A stretch of DNA of 64,000 nt from Pegoplata infirma (GCA_963921195.1 OY992537.1:66084040-66148039), one strand, 5' to 3'. Positions 33,545 to 44,880 are shown, counted from the first letter of the stretch. Numbers and translations: made by a program. Notes: generated by a model not told the origin, from the sequence alone.

Positions 33545-33710
33545 TTATCAGTATTTTTGAAAAATTCTTCGATATCTTTTAAACGAATCATCAAAAAAAA
33601 TCTGAAAATTTACCAAGAAAGAGATTTCAAAGGGCAAAACTGTAAAAAAAATTGGGATAAGCTAAAAAAAAAAATTTCAAAGTTTCCGATTAGGCATGGA
33701 ATGCAACATA
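33545..33710 (+). repeat. Dispersed module, copy 2
   Basis: Direct repeat of 32680-32830 ('ttcgatatcttttaaacgaa', 'tcaaagtttccgattaggca'). The intervening 0.7 kb carries the DINE fragment, minisatellite and CACCAG module. Confidence 0.6.
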
Positions 33711-33759
33711 TATATTATTATTTTTCATGATCGGTTACAAGACATTCTATGAATGCCCA

Positions 33760-33930
33760 AATTAGACCCATATGCGGACTAAGTTCGTAAATGGGTAAAT
33801 AAGTGGGGGGGGGGGGGTTAAGGAAAAATGTACCCTTGAAGAACTTCGCCAACTTCTGAAAAACACCATTTACAAATTTTTTTTAATACAAAATAAGTGC
33901 TAGAATCCAAAAAAACTTGTTTGTTTTTTA
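33760..33930 (+). repeat. Fragment of the second DINE subfamily with a G-run
   Basis: 'ctaagttcgtaaatgggtaa', a run of about a dozen G at 33806-33818, 'aaaaatgtacccttgaagaa'. This is the same order as 'taagttcttgaacgagcaaa' and 'aaagttcccccttgaagaac' at 57150-57210. Confidence 0.55.
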
Positions 33931-35334
33931 TTGCGAACTTTGCAAGTCAGAATCTACGAGAATTCTCTTCTCAGTTTATTTCCCAACTGGGTTTGGTTAA
34001 ACCAATTTAACCACAAATAACATGTTTGTATAAAAATTTATACATATTCACACACACACACTCAAGTATGTGTCATTTTGTGTGTGCGTATAAGTATGTG
34101 TCAAGTGTATAAATGTTTAAAAAAATACCCACAAAAAAGGCAACAAACCATTCAAGTGATAAAGTGGTAATCAAGAATTTTAAATAATATTCAGGTCTAT
34201 AATACATTTATGTAAATGTATACATATGTACTTTAACAATGTAGTATAAGTGTGAGTAAAATGAACAACAAATTTAATTTTCTTTAGCATAATATTAACT
34301 TTCCCTAACTTGATGAGTTTGTTTTAAATTGTGTTGATATTAAAAGCAAAAATATTTAAAATTTAATTTAATTAAATGTTACTTAACATTAATAAGCGAT
34401 TAAAAGGAAATTTAAAAGGGAATTAAAATTTTACAATTTTGTTGTTAATGTAAGGAGTTATGAAATTCTGATTGTTAGAGAAGTCGCTATACAGTACTTC
34501 TCGGATTGTGAGTCTTATACATTTCAAAAGAAAAATTTCTTTAAAAAACATTTTTTTTTTTTGAAAAAATGTTAAATTCTGAAAAATTGTCTTTTAAGTC
34601 ATATTTTTCGATTCTAATGAAATTGACAATGTGTCAAGAATTAAAAAAAAAAAAAATCATTTTTTTATTGAAACTGGAAGAAAAAATTACAATTATCTTG
34701 TTCTTTGCTTCGATCGTTTCTTGTGTGTTTTCTTGTGCTCAAACTTATATCGTGTGCTGTCACTAATACTTGTACACATTCAATGCAACCCTGTTTGCAT
34801 ACTATTTATATACTGTTATATAAACATACTCAAGAACAACGGTACGTATACTTATTCTTATTTTTGTTTAAAATTATTACTCATTCGCCTTGTATTAAAC
34901 TCTTTAGAGATTTAGTTTGGGAAAAAATGTTGTTCATTTCATTTTTTCTTTTCAAAGAAAATTCCATATAAATTTAATTGTTTTTATTGATTTTTTTTGT
35001 TGTTCATCTTACCAAAAAGTTTTAGCAAATATTTATTTATAACGTACCATATGAATTCATGTATAAACAAACATTTTACATTTTCTAATATTCTCCAAGC
35101 AACATGTGCCTTTTTTATATTAAAAATAAACTTAAACAACCTAAAGATTTTTTATTTTCTATGTTCCACAAAAAAAGATTAAAAAGTTTTAAGAAAACTT
35201 TTTTATTTTGTAAACATACACACAGAAGAAAACATGTTAAATTTAGAACTAAACATGTGTTTAGGCCTGGAGCGCGTTAGTAGAAATATGAAGATGACAA
35301 ATGTCGTTTATGGTTTTTGATTAAAAAAAAGTAT
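33931..35334. other. AT-rich stretch, nothing recognised
   Basis: Contains 'cacacacacacac' near 34053. Overlapping low-complexity frames between 34569 and 35182 show no domain. Probably unique sequence. Confidence 0.45.
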
Positions 35335-35860
35335 TAAAACTCAATTCGATGTTGCCGAATCTGAAAAGACCCTACATACTCTCCAATATATTTAAGTTTA
35401 AATGATAAATCAAAAATTTATTAAAAAAATTTTACAAAAAAAAAAATTAGCAAAAAAAAAATTTATTAAAAAAATTTTACAAAAAAAAAAAAAAAATTAA
35501 AAAAATGGCAAAAAAAAAATTCTTTGAGTATAAATTGTTTAAAAGAGATTTTGTTTAGAGATCTAATAAAAAAAAAAAACAAAAATTAATAAAATTTCCT
35601 ATGTGTTTTTACATTTCAATGCCTAACTTTTAAGCCACTGGACGAATCACTATCAAATTCATTAAGACCTAAAGTAAAGATATCCGTTAAGCATAAGTTT
35701 AACTTGAAGACTGAAAAACAGACATAGTGAAATCCGTCTTTAAATCAATCAGGAATCACTAAAAATATTCACTGTGGGGTTCTAAATCAATATTTTGAGA
35801 TGTTACAAATGGTATGTCAATTTTATGTAAATACTTTCAGGAAGAAGGAGCGTATAAAAT
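35335..35860 (-). mobile_element. Old, degenerate DINE-like copy
   Basis: 'aactcaattcgatgttgccg', 'tacatactctccaa', later 'ggggttctaaatcaatattt' and 'gttacaaatggtatgtcaat' keep the order of a reversed DINE copy with heavy substitution. The GTCY block is reduced to 'acagacatag'. Confidence 0.6.
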
Positions 35861-36540
35861 GTATTATTTATGTTAACAAAGTTTTAAAAAATTGGATTTA
35901 CATTGAAAAATATTATATTTGATGTAATTTTTTTTATATCACATGCGTACCTTTTTGAACAATTCTTTTTGTGTATGTTTTCGTTTGAAATTTTAACTTT
36001 ATTATTTATTTTGCCAAAGGATATTTTTTCTTAAAATGTCATTAACATGCATATGTGTATAAAACTTATATAAATTTAAGACGAATGACAAAAATGTATT
36101 TTTTTTTTTAATAGTAACTCAACCATTTAAGGTTATGGTCTGAAAAAAAATGTTTTTCAAAATTTTTCAATAACCAAGTGAAAATGGCGGGGGGGGGAGG
36201 GAGGAGAAAAATAAATTTATTCACATATATAAAAAAACAGTTTTTCATTAACAAGACAAACCGACATTTAAAATCCTACTGATGATGACACTAACTGGGG
36301 TGTTTGAAACCGGTATAGGAAATACCAGAAATGTCTATAATTTTTAGAAATTCAATTTTTCTTCTGCATTTTTTCAACTTGAACCCTTATAACAAAAATA
36401 ATTAGAGCCCGTGCTCGATCTGTACTTACAGAAAAAATCAAATAAAATTTTAATTTAATCTGTTTGGATTTTTAATCAATACAAAGTTTATAACAATTGC
36501 AGATTTTTTTTAATAGGAAAAACATTAACCTACAGAATTT
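35861..36540. other. AT-rich stretch with a fragment of the 16.5-kb hairpin arm
   Basis: 'aattagagcccgtgctcgat' and 'tgtacttacagaaaa' (36395-36440) match the arm of the hairpin at 16554-17938. A 'gggggggagggagg' tract lies at 36188-36202. Otherwise nothing. Confidence 0.5.
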
Positions 36541-36735
36541 TTTCTGTAGGAAAATGTGGAAAAAAAATCGGAAAGGAAAAAATTAAAAAAGTCTAAGATT
36601 CTTTTTTTTTAATACAAAATGTGTCTCATAGTCCAACTTATTTTTACAAAATTGAATTAGAATCTGAGATTTTTTTAATAAAAGCATTTCTTTGAAAACT
36701 TTTCTATAAAAAATTTCTCAGATTCGGAAAAATAT
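36541..36735. repeat. Diverged 35-bp satellite fragment
   Basis: 'tctcatagtccaac', 'agaatctgagattttttt' and 'aatttctcagattcgga' at satellite spacing. It precedes the 36765 repeat, as the 26780-27230 satellite precedes the paralogous 27785 repeat. Confidence 0.5.
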
Positions 36736-36764
36736 ATAAAATTAATAACATTGGTTGTCAACTT

Positions 36765-37135
36765 ATTAAAAACGTTTCTTTAGTATATGCAATTTGAAAA
36801 AAAAAGTTTATAATATTCAACGTTATTATTATCAAACGAGTAAAATTTTAAAAAATGTTATGTAGGTAACTTACAAAATTTTAATGTAAGCTTGAAAGCG
36901 TCCCGATTGAAAATTTTTTAAAAATATTTTAACTCGATTTTTTCTAAGTTCGAACATTAAAAATTTAACAAAAGGTCCATAAGTTTTTATTCAATAATAA
37001 ACTAATTTTTCCAACAACCCAAACAAAAAATTATTTTTTTAAATACATCCGCATTTTTTGACCTCCAATTCTTTTGACCACCAATTTTTTGTAAGTAACG
37101 AAAAATTTAAATTATTTTAATATCTCATTAGCACA
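36765..37135 (+). repeat. Old interspersed repeat, uninterrupted paralogue of 27785-28798
   Basis: 'caacgttattattatcaaac', 'aaatgttatgtaggtaact', 'acaaaaggtccataagtttt', 'ccaacaacccaaacaaa' and 'gacctccaattcttttgacc'. It lacks the two insertions present in the other copy and so supplies their empty sites. Confidence 0.8.
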
Positions 37136-37146
37136 CCATTATTAGT

Positions 37147-37500
37147 ACACTTACAAGGGAAGTATCTCAACCCTTATGAACCGATTTGCCCGAAACTTAA
37201 AATATATATAAAAGAGACGATTTTAAGGTTGGGGTGTCTTGGCTTTTCGGCCATATCAGTGTTTGAAAATTTCGTTGTCCCTTTATTAAATATGGACCTT
37301 CGGGAAAATTTCGATAACTCCAGAACTAACAGGAATATCGTCTAGAGAAAAAATACGCTTCGACTTAAATTGAATAAAGATTATTTCGCATTCATATGGA
37401 TATCTGTCTATATCTTCATATACACATTTTCACAAAAAAAATATTTAACGAAGCCGAATTTTTATAATGTCAAACCCCCGTTAGATAGGCATTACTAAAC
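37147..37500. repeat. Relative of the CAAGGAAGG element, right end not found
   Basis: 'acttacaagggaagtatctc' and 'aacccttatgaaccgatttg' parallel the left end and next 50 bp of 14216-14974. No convincing inverted right end was found, so it is truncated or too diverged. Confidence 0.45.
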
Positions 37501-37736
37501 CCTTTCTTCTCATATGTAAACATCATATAGATTCTTAGAGAAAAATGGCTGAAAAATCCAAATAATGATTTTTTCGCCATTTTTTGACCCATGTTTTGAG
37601 CCCCTAAATTCCTGTTATGGAGGATATGGCAAGACAACCCAACGTCTGTCTTTAACAAATTGCATATACTATATAAACGTTTCATATTAGTTTAAAACAA
37701 TTGTAATTGTAATTATCTTTATAATATTAGGAAAAA

Positions 37737-37815
37737 CTTTTCGCAGTTTTTAGTCTCAACTGGATTTGAACCTGGAACCTTCAGTTTATTAGTCCGAAAC
37801 CTAACTACTTCTTCA
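37737..37815 (-). other. tRNA-like segment 3
   Basis: The minus strand reads 'gtagttaggtttcggactaa' then 'taaactgaaggttccag' and a perfect B-box 'ggttcaaatcc'. An imperfect anticodon-like stem (ttcgg/ctgaa) is present. Without a closing acceptor stem I call it a tRNA-derived relic. Confidence 0.45.
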
Positions 37816-38305
37816 AAACTTTATTTTTAAAACTTTATTCTTTTATTCTACTAGTAAGAGTTTGATTTTATTTTAAATAAATCGATAATGTTGACATATT
37901 TGTCTTGGAAATCGAAGGGTTTCCAGATTTTAAATTTGAATTTAATGTTCTGGTATTTTGAAGACATTTCCTTATAGATGTCTTAGAGGATTTGTCCACA
38001 CTCTTAAAACTAACATTCATTGATGACAATGTTAGGACATGTCATCAAGGATTACCAATGGTTTGTCAGAACCTGAAAATATTTTCTTAATGAATAACTA
38101 TATAAATTTCCTCAGTGACACATTTTCAAACTGGGAACTATTTTTAAGAATTTGAAATAATTTCAATTGGACTATATCTCAGAATTGTAGATTTAAGTTT
38201 AAACAAAAAAAAGTATGTTACGTATACTTAATATTATTATTTAACTCTGACAATATTACTCATACGCCTAAGGATAAACAATCAATTCCATTTTTGTTAT
38301 TTTGT
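37816..38305. other. Unassigned AT-rich stretch
   Basis: No repeat border, motif or credible frame seen. Confidence 0.4.
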
Positions 38306-39729
38306 ATACCCTCCACTGTAGTGATAAAAGGTGTATAAAAGTTTGTCATTCCGTTTGTAACGCATCGAAATATTGGTCTAGGACCCCATAAAGTATATAT
38401 TCATGATTCTCGATCGATTTTAAGTCGATCTAGCGATGTCCGTCCGTCTGTCCATAGAAAAAACGCTAACTTTTGAAAGACTTTACAGAAGCTACTGAAA
38501 TTTGGTTGGCAAATCGCTCCAGTGGTTCAAAAGTTATGAGTAGTGATGAGATTTTCATGCACTAAAAAATCGAAAATATGCGCTAAAAAACTCAAAATAT
38601 GCACTAAAAACCTAAAAATATGCACTAAAAAATAAAATGTTCGCAAAAAAATCTTGTTTTCACAGGAAAATCTTCTTAACAAGCAAAAATTAACGTCGGG
38701 TTTAAATAGTAACATTTAAAACTTTATATAAGCAAGAATTTTTTATAACTTAAGACAATCTATAAAAAAAAAATGTTGAGAAAAAAAAATAATTTTTCTT
38801 ATTTCCAAAATAAATTTTTAAAATTTAAAATAGTTTTTGAAACAAATATATTTCCATTTGTGTTTTTGCTAATTTATGCCAAAATATGCAAAAATATGCA
38901 CTTGAAAGTTGTAAATATGCACAAAATATGCATTTAAAACAAAAATATTCAAAAATTTGCATTTTCACCAAAATATGCAAAAATATGCAATAACAAATCG
39001 ATGCCATTTTAACGCAAATTTCTTGATTCGAAAAGATAAATGGTCGATATCTTTTTTAGACTATCGACAAAAAACATGCATTTGCTTGGAAATCTCATCC
39101 CTAGTTATGAGCAAAAGAGTAAATTTCGGCAAGGTTTTTTCACGAATTTACGAGATAATAAACACGATAACTTTCGAAAGACATTAATGAAAATGCTGAA
39201 ACTTCGCTCGTATCTTTGCCGTTCCCCAGGTCTATTTGGTATTGAGTTTCAGCTTAATCCGTCCTGTGGTTTAAAAGTAATAAGCAAAACCCTGAATTTC
39301 AGATTGGTTTCATCTTAAATGCCACGTGTTAAACAAGTTTTAAAAGCATTGGTGGTAACTTAACAATGCTTTTCATACTTGTTTTATTTTAAAGCAAGTT
39401 TTTTTAAACTTGTTTAGTTTCAAAGGCATTGCTAACTTAAAAATTACACTCGAAAAAAATTTTACACTCAAACAATTTATTTTGTGTACATACGTACGTG
39501 AGCATTCACTCAGAAATATCAGTTTTACACTCAAAAAAAAAAAAATTGTAATTTTTTTTTTTTTTTTTTAATGACAAAAAAAGAGTTTTTTATTCAAAAT
39601 AAAATATTTCTAATAAAAAATTGTTAATTTTTTTCACGTTAAAAAATGAACTATCCTTTAAAAAAAAGCATTGTGGAGGGTATTCATAGATTTGGCAAAG
39701 TCGAATTTAACTTTTCTACTTGTTTTACT
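38306..39729 (+). mobile_element. DINE-1/Helentron-like element interrupted by a MITE
   Basis: Begins 'tataccctccactgtagtga', core 'ccccataaagtatatat', short GTCY block at about 38438-38453, and ends 'ttaacttttctacttgtttt'. The 'gttcaaaagttatgagcaaaa' sub-repeat (read in parts) is split exactly by the element at 38541-39103. Joining the flanks restores the DINE sequence. Confidence 0.8.
38541..39103. mobile_element. 563-bp hAT-like MITE inside a DINE, duplication gttatgag
   Basis: Starts 'tagtgatgagattttcatgc' (one change from the TAGGG consensus) and ends 'ggaaatctcatcccta'. It is flanked by 'gttatgag' (38533-38540 and 39104-39111). It is the same family as 27917-28492 but inserted in the opposite orientation; the 'atggtcgatatc' and 'actatcgacaaaaaacatgc' segments lie at the opposite end. 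Confidence 0.92.
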
Positions 39730-39807
39730 TGATTTTTGGGTTTTTGTTTAACAAATGCAACATTTTTATGCTACAAGAAGTTCTAAGGCCCGCATTTGGA
39801 CCCAGAG

Positions 39808-40179
39808 AATTAATTAAAACAAGTCCGTGCGTAAATTTTAATATCAATATTTATTTATTTAACATTATACTTGTTCAAATTCTAATTAGTAACTGACCTC
39901 GATTTGTCTTATTATTATTCTTTTATACGATTTAAAATTAACGGTTAAACATTTTTAAATATTGTAAGAAATAACGATAATTATAATGAGAGTATTATTA
40001 AATACGATTAAAAGAAAATAGATGATAATACAAAGTTAAAAGACAACAGATAAATGTAGTTAAATAATGAATTAAAGATAAAAGGTAAATTAAAGAATAA
40101 ATATTAATATAGGAGTACAGAAGGGAAGAAAGGTGAAAGGGAGAAGTTATGAGGGGTATTCACATATTATTATATAACT
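39808..40179 (-). repeat. 3' LTR (element sense)
   Basis: 372 bp. Shares its full length with 47639-48010; I compared it block by block and saw no substitution. In element sense it begins AGTTATATAATAATATG, with a TATA-like start, and ends in TTTTAATTAATT. Confidence 0.93.
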
Positions 40180-40192
40180 CCCCCACCCTTTG
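40180..40192 (-). other. Polypurine tract of the LTR element
   Basis: On the minus strand 'aaagggtggggg' directly precedes the AGTTA start of the 3' LTR. A purine tract at this position primes plus-strand DNA synthesis in LTR elements. Confidence 0.85.
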
Positions 40193-40512
40193 ATATCACA
40201 TTACACCCGGAATGTGAGTAAAATAATGTAATAACAATTTAAAAATATATTTTTTTAGGGAAATATAATACAAAACATTAATAATACTATTTTAATTAAT
40301 AGTTTATTTCTATACATACATATATTTTCTTAGATTTTTTTGAATTATTGTTTTTATTTATTAAATTTATCCATTTTCTTTTAATAAATTTCACAAAATT
40401 TTCTTTTATTTTTAAAAATTAGTTTACATTTTTTCTCTTTTATTACGACTCCCATAAATGAGCAAAATAAAATTAACAACTTTTAGAAATTTTCCAAAAT
40501 ATTTATTATGTT

Positions 40513-41103
40513 CTAAATATTTAAAATAAATCTATTGAAATTATGCTTTAATTTCTTCCTGTATTTCTTCCAACAAATTATCTTTCTAATTCTTTTTCTA
40601 AATTTATAAAATTTTGTTCCAAAAACGTTTTTATTTTCATTTACAGATATTAATCTACAGTATTTCCTCTTTCCATCTCTATAGTTTTTTCTGTTTAAAT
40701 TATTTTGATTGATTCTAATTTTCCGATTATCTAATTTATATCTTTTCCTCAAATAAAAACTTAAACTTTTTAAATTTGTAATAATTTTACGACTTTGTTC
40801 AATATTCTTGATATCATTATTTTCCCTTATTTTATATTTTTTGTCATAAATTTTGTATATTTCCGTATCCTTTTTAGATTCTAATTTGTTAAAAAAATCA
40901 TTATATTTAATTCCGCTAGAAATTTTTCCTACACCTGATTTGGTTTCTATAATATTATTAACTTTATATTCTATCACAAAATTAATTGTTCTTTTATGTT
41001 TTGTATCTTCAAAACATTCATCAGCATCTGTCTGATCTTTTTCGTTTAAAACTTTCTTATGATCCTTAAATATAGGATTATCCTTGTATATTAGTATATC
41101 CAC
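40513..41103 (-). CDS. Lys-rich 196-residue frame of the LTR element, unrecognised
   Basis: An unusually long frame for this window, ending 330 bp before the 3' LTR. It begins MDILIYKDNPIFKDHKK and ends in a strongly basic tail (RKRIRKIICWKKYRKKLKHN). The frame is open upstream of the ATG (EQVESKV) and may therefore start further 5'. In gypsy-type elements this place is occupied by the end of pol or by an envelope frame, but I see no integrase, protease or membrane motif and no signal peptide. Lys, Asn and Ile abundance partly reflects base composition. It may be a relic of a longer protein or a family-specific accessory frame. Confidence 0.4.
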   Translation of the reverse strand: MDILIYKDNPIFKDHKKVLNEKDQTDADECFEDTKHKRTINFVIEYKVNNIIETKSGVGKISSGIKYNDFFNKLESKKDTEIYKIYDKKYKIRENNDIKNIEQSRKIITNLKSLSFYLRKRYKLDNRKIRINQNNLNRKNYRDGKRKYCRLISVNENKNVFGTKFYKFRKRIRKIICWKKYRKKLKHNFNRFILNI

Positions 41104-41255
41104 TTTGGATTCTACTTGTTCTAAATATCAAAATTATTATCTTTATCGCTACGAATTTCATCTTTACCACATTTTGTCTCCTTACAAATGTCCGGACTAT
41201 TTTGTATTTGCTACATTCCACTTCGAATAATTTTGCATACACTCACAGCAAAATA

Positions 41256-41440
41256 CGGTTGTCTCAACCGTAAAAGTTCCAACCTCAGATTGAGGTTGCG
41301 GCAACCGGTAAATATACGGTTGTAGCAACCGACAATTTACAGTTGTGGCAACCGACAAATGCCGGTTGCAGAAACCTCAAATAATGGCATTTGCCGGTTA
41401 TGGCGACCGTATTGCCGGTTGTCCCAACCGTAGCTGTGTT
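41256..41440. repeat. CGGTTG-N3-CAACCG cluster, left
   Basis: Repeated 'cggttgtctcaaccg', 'ggttgcggcaaccg', 'cggttgtagcaacc' and 'gttgtggcaaccgacaaatg'. Each is a short inverted repeat with a 3-nt centre. Mirrored at 45375-45650. Much more GC-rich than its surroundings. Confidence 0.9.
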
Positions 41441-41639
41441 TAATAAATTTACAATATTACAAGAAATCCCAACTAAAAAAACACGTTTTTTAAATTTTTT
41501 TTTTTGTTTTTTTTTTTTATTGTTTGTAAAAAAATATACATAGTAATTTAAACGTCTAAATACTAAAATTATTTAACAAATGTTACATTTTAAAGTTGTA
41601 TTAATACGTATGATTAAGATCCCATACAACGAATTTTTT

Positions 41640-44600
41640 TCCTCAAAATCTGAGACTTTTTCTATAGGAGAATGTTTTAGAATCTGAGACCTTTTCTACA
41701 GGAAAACTGTCTCAGGATCTGAGACGTTTTGTATAGGAATAATTTTAAAGAATCTTAAACTTTTTCCTATATATTTCAGATTCTGAGACATTTTTCCTAT
41801 CGAAAAAGTCTCAGATTCTGAGACATTTTTTCTATAGGAAAAGTCTCAGATTCTTAGACATTTTTTCTATAGAAAAAGTCTCAGATTCTGAGACATTTTT
41901 TCTATAGCAAAAGACTCAGATTATGAGGCATTTTTTCTATAGAAAAAGTCTCAAATTCTGCAACATTTTCTCTATGGAAAAAGTCTTAGATTCTGAAACA
42001 TTTTTTCTATAGAAAAAGTCTCAGATTCTGAGATATTTGTTCTATTGAAAAAGTGTCAGATTCTGAGACATTTTTTCTATAGAAAAAGTCTCAGAATCTG
42101 AGACTTTTTCTTAAAAAAAATGTCTCAGAATCTAAGACTTTTTCTACAGAAAATATGTCTCAGAATCTAAGACTTTTTCTATAGAAAAATGAATCAGAAA
42201 TCTGTAACTTTGTCTATAGAAAAAATGACTCCGAATCTGTATCTTTTTCGAAAGAAAAATTGTCTCAGAATCTGAGACTTTTTCTATAGAAAAAATGTTT
42301 CAGAATCTAAGACTTTTTCCATAGAGAAAATGTTGCAGAAGTCTCTATAGAATTCTGAGACCTTTTCTGTAGAAAAACTGTCTCTGATTCTGAGACTTTT
42401 TCTATAGAAAAACTGTCTCAGATTCTGAGACTTTTTCTATAGAAAAACTGTCTCAGATTCTGAGACTTTTTCTATAGAAAACTGTCTCAGATTCTGAGAC
42501 TTTTTCTATAGAAAAACTGTCTCAGATTCTGAGACTTTTTCTATAGGAAAACTGTCTCAGATTCTGAGACTTTTTCTATAGAAAAACTGTCTCAGATTCT
42601 GAGACTTTTTCTATAGAAAAACTGTCTCAGATTCTGAGACTTTTTCTATAGAAAAACTGTCTCAGATTCTGAGACTTTTTCTATAGAAAAACTGTCTCAG
42701 ATTCTGAGACTTTTTCTATAGAAAAACTGTCTCAGATTCTGAGACTTTTTCTATAGAAAAACTGTCTCAGATTCTGAGACTTTTTCTATAGAAAAAACTG
42801 TCTCAGATTCTGAGACTTTTTCTATAGAAAAACTGTCTCAGATTCTGAGACTTTTTCTATAGAAAAACTGTCTCAGATTCTGAGACTTTTTCTATAGAAA
42901 AACTGTCTCAGATTCTGAGACTTTTTCTATAGAAAAAACTGTCTCAGATTCTGAGACTTTTTCTATAGAAAAACTGTCTCAGATTCTGAGACTTTTTCTA
43001 TAGAAAAACTGTCTCAGATTCTGAGACTTTTTCTATAGAAAAACTGTCTCAGATTCTGAGACTTTTTCTATAGAAAAACTGTCTCAGATTCTGAGACTTT
43101 TTCTATAGAAAAACTGTCTCAGATTCTGAGACTTTTTCTATAGAAAAGCTGTCTCAGATTCTTAGACTTTTTCTATAGAAAAACTGTCTCAGATTCTTAG
43201 ACTTTTTCTATAGAAAAACTGTCTCAGATTCTGAGACTTTTTCTATAGAAAAACTGTCTCAGATTCTGAGACTTTTTCTATAGAAAAAACTGTCTCAGAT
43301 TCTGAGACTTTTTCAATAGAAAAACTGTCTCAGATTCTGAGACTTTTTCTATAGAAAAACTGTCTCAGATTCTGAGACTTTTTCTATAGAAAAACTGTCT
43401 CAGATTCTGAGACTTTTTCTATAGAAAAACTGTCTCAGATTCTGAGACTTTTTCTATAGAAAAACTGTCTCAGATTCTGAGACTTTTTCTATAGAAAAAC
43501 TGTCTCAGATTCTGAGACTTTTTCTATAGAAAAACTGTCTCAGATTCTGAGACTTTTTCTATAGAAAAACTGTCTCAGATTCTGAGACTTTTTCTATAGA
43601 AAAACTGTCTCAGATTCTGAGACTTTTTCTATAGAAAAACTGTCTCAGATTCTGAGACTTTTTCTATAGAAAAACTGTCTCAGATTCTGAGACTTTTTCT
43701 ATAGAAAAACTGTCTCAGATTCTGAGACTTTTTCTATAGAAAAACTGTCTCAGATTCTGAGACTTTTTCTATAGAAAAACTGTCTCAGATTCTGAGACTT
43801 TTTCTATAGAAAAGCTGTCTCAGATTCTTAGACTTTTTCTATAGAAAAACTCTCTCAGATTCTGTGACTTTTTCTATAGAAAAACTATCTCAGATTCTTA
43901 GACTTTTTTCTATAGAAAAACTGTCTCAGATTCTTAGACTTTTTTCTATAGAAAAACTGTCTCAGATTCTGAGACTTTTTCTATAGAAAAACTGTCCCAG
44001 ATTCTGAGACTTTTTCTATAGAAAAACTGTCTCAGATTCTGAGACTTTTTCTATAGAAAAACTGTCTCAGATTCTGAGACTTTTTCTATAGAAAAACTGT
44101 CTCAGATTCTGAGACTTTTTCTATAGAAAAGCTGTCTCAGATTCTTAGACTTTTTCTATAGAAAAACTGTCTCAGACTCTGAGACTTTTTCTATAGAAAA
44201 ACTATCTCAGATTCTTAGACTTTTTTCTATAGAAAAACTGTCTCAGATTCTTAGACTTTTTCTATAGAAAAACTGTCTCAGATTCTGAAACTTTTTCTAT
44301 AGAAAAACTGTCTTAGATTCTGAGACTTTTTCTATAGAGAAACTGTCTCAGATTCTGAGACTTTTCTATAGAAAAACTGTAGAAAAACTATCTCAGATTC
44401 TGAGACTTTTTCTATAGAAAAACTGTCTCAGAATTTGAGACTTTTTCTATAGAAAAACTGTCTCAGATTCTAAAAAGTCACAGAATCTGAGACAGTTTTT
44501 CTGTACAAAAAGTCCCAGAATCTGAGACAGTTTTTCTATAGAAAAAGTCTTAGAATCTAAGACAGTTTTTCTATAGAAAAAGTCTTAGAATCTGAGACAG

Positions 44601-44880
44601 TTTTTCTATAGAAAAAGTCTCAGAATCTGAGACAGATTTCTATAGAAAAGTCTCAGAATCTGAGACAGTTTTTCTTTAGAAAAAGTCTTTGATTCTGTGA
44701 CAATTTTTCTATAGAAAAAGTCTCAGATTCTGAATCAGATTTTCTACAGAAAAAGTCTCAGATTCTGAAAAAGATTTTCTGTGGAGAAAGTCTCAGAGTC
44801 TGAGACAGTTTTTGTATAGAAAAAGTCTCAGATCCTGTGACATTTTTTCTGTTGAAGAATGTTACAGAATCTGAGCAATT
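41640..44880. repeat. 35-bp self-complementary satellite array, with orientation switches
   Basis: The unit is GTCTCAGATTCTGAGAC + TTTTTCTATAGAAAAA + CT. The first 17 and the next 16 bases are each palindromic, so the unit is almost its own reverse complement. From about 42350 to 44475 there are roughly 60 near-identical units (length divided by 35). The flanks are more diverged and switch strand: about 41770-42085 and 44475-44880 read 'cagattctgagaca..' or 'acagtttttctatag' in the opposite sense to neighbouring blocks. A few variants (gaaaagctg, ttcttagac) recur at intervals, suggesting higher-order duplication. Confidence 0.95.

Noticed and set aside
37147..37690. Second full CAAGGAAGG-type TIR element
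   Set aside because: The left end is similar to 14216, but no inverted right end could be found, so only a partial relative is reported.
41640..44880. CRISPR-like array (regular 35-bp period)
   Set aside because: There are no unique spacers; the whole unit repeats, and the context is an insect genome.
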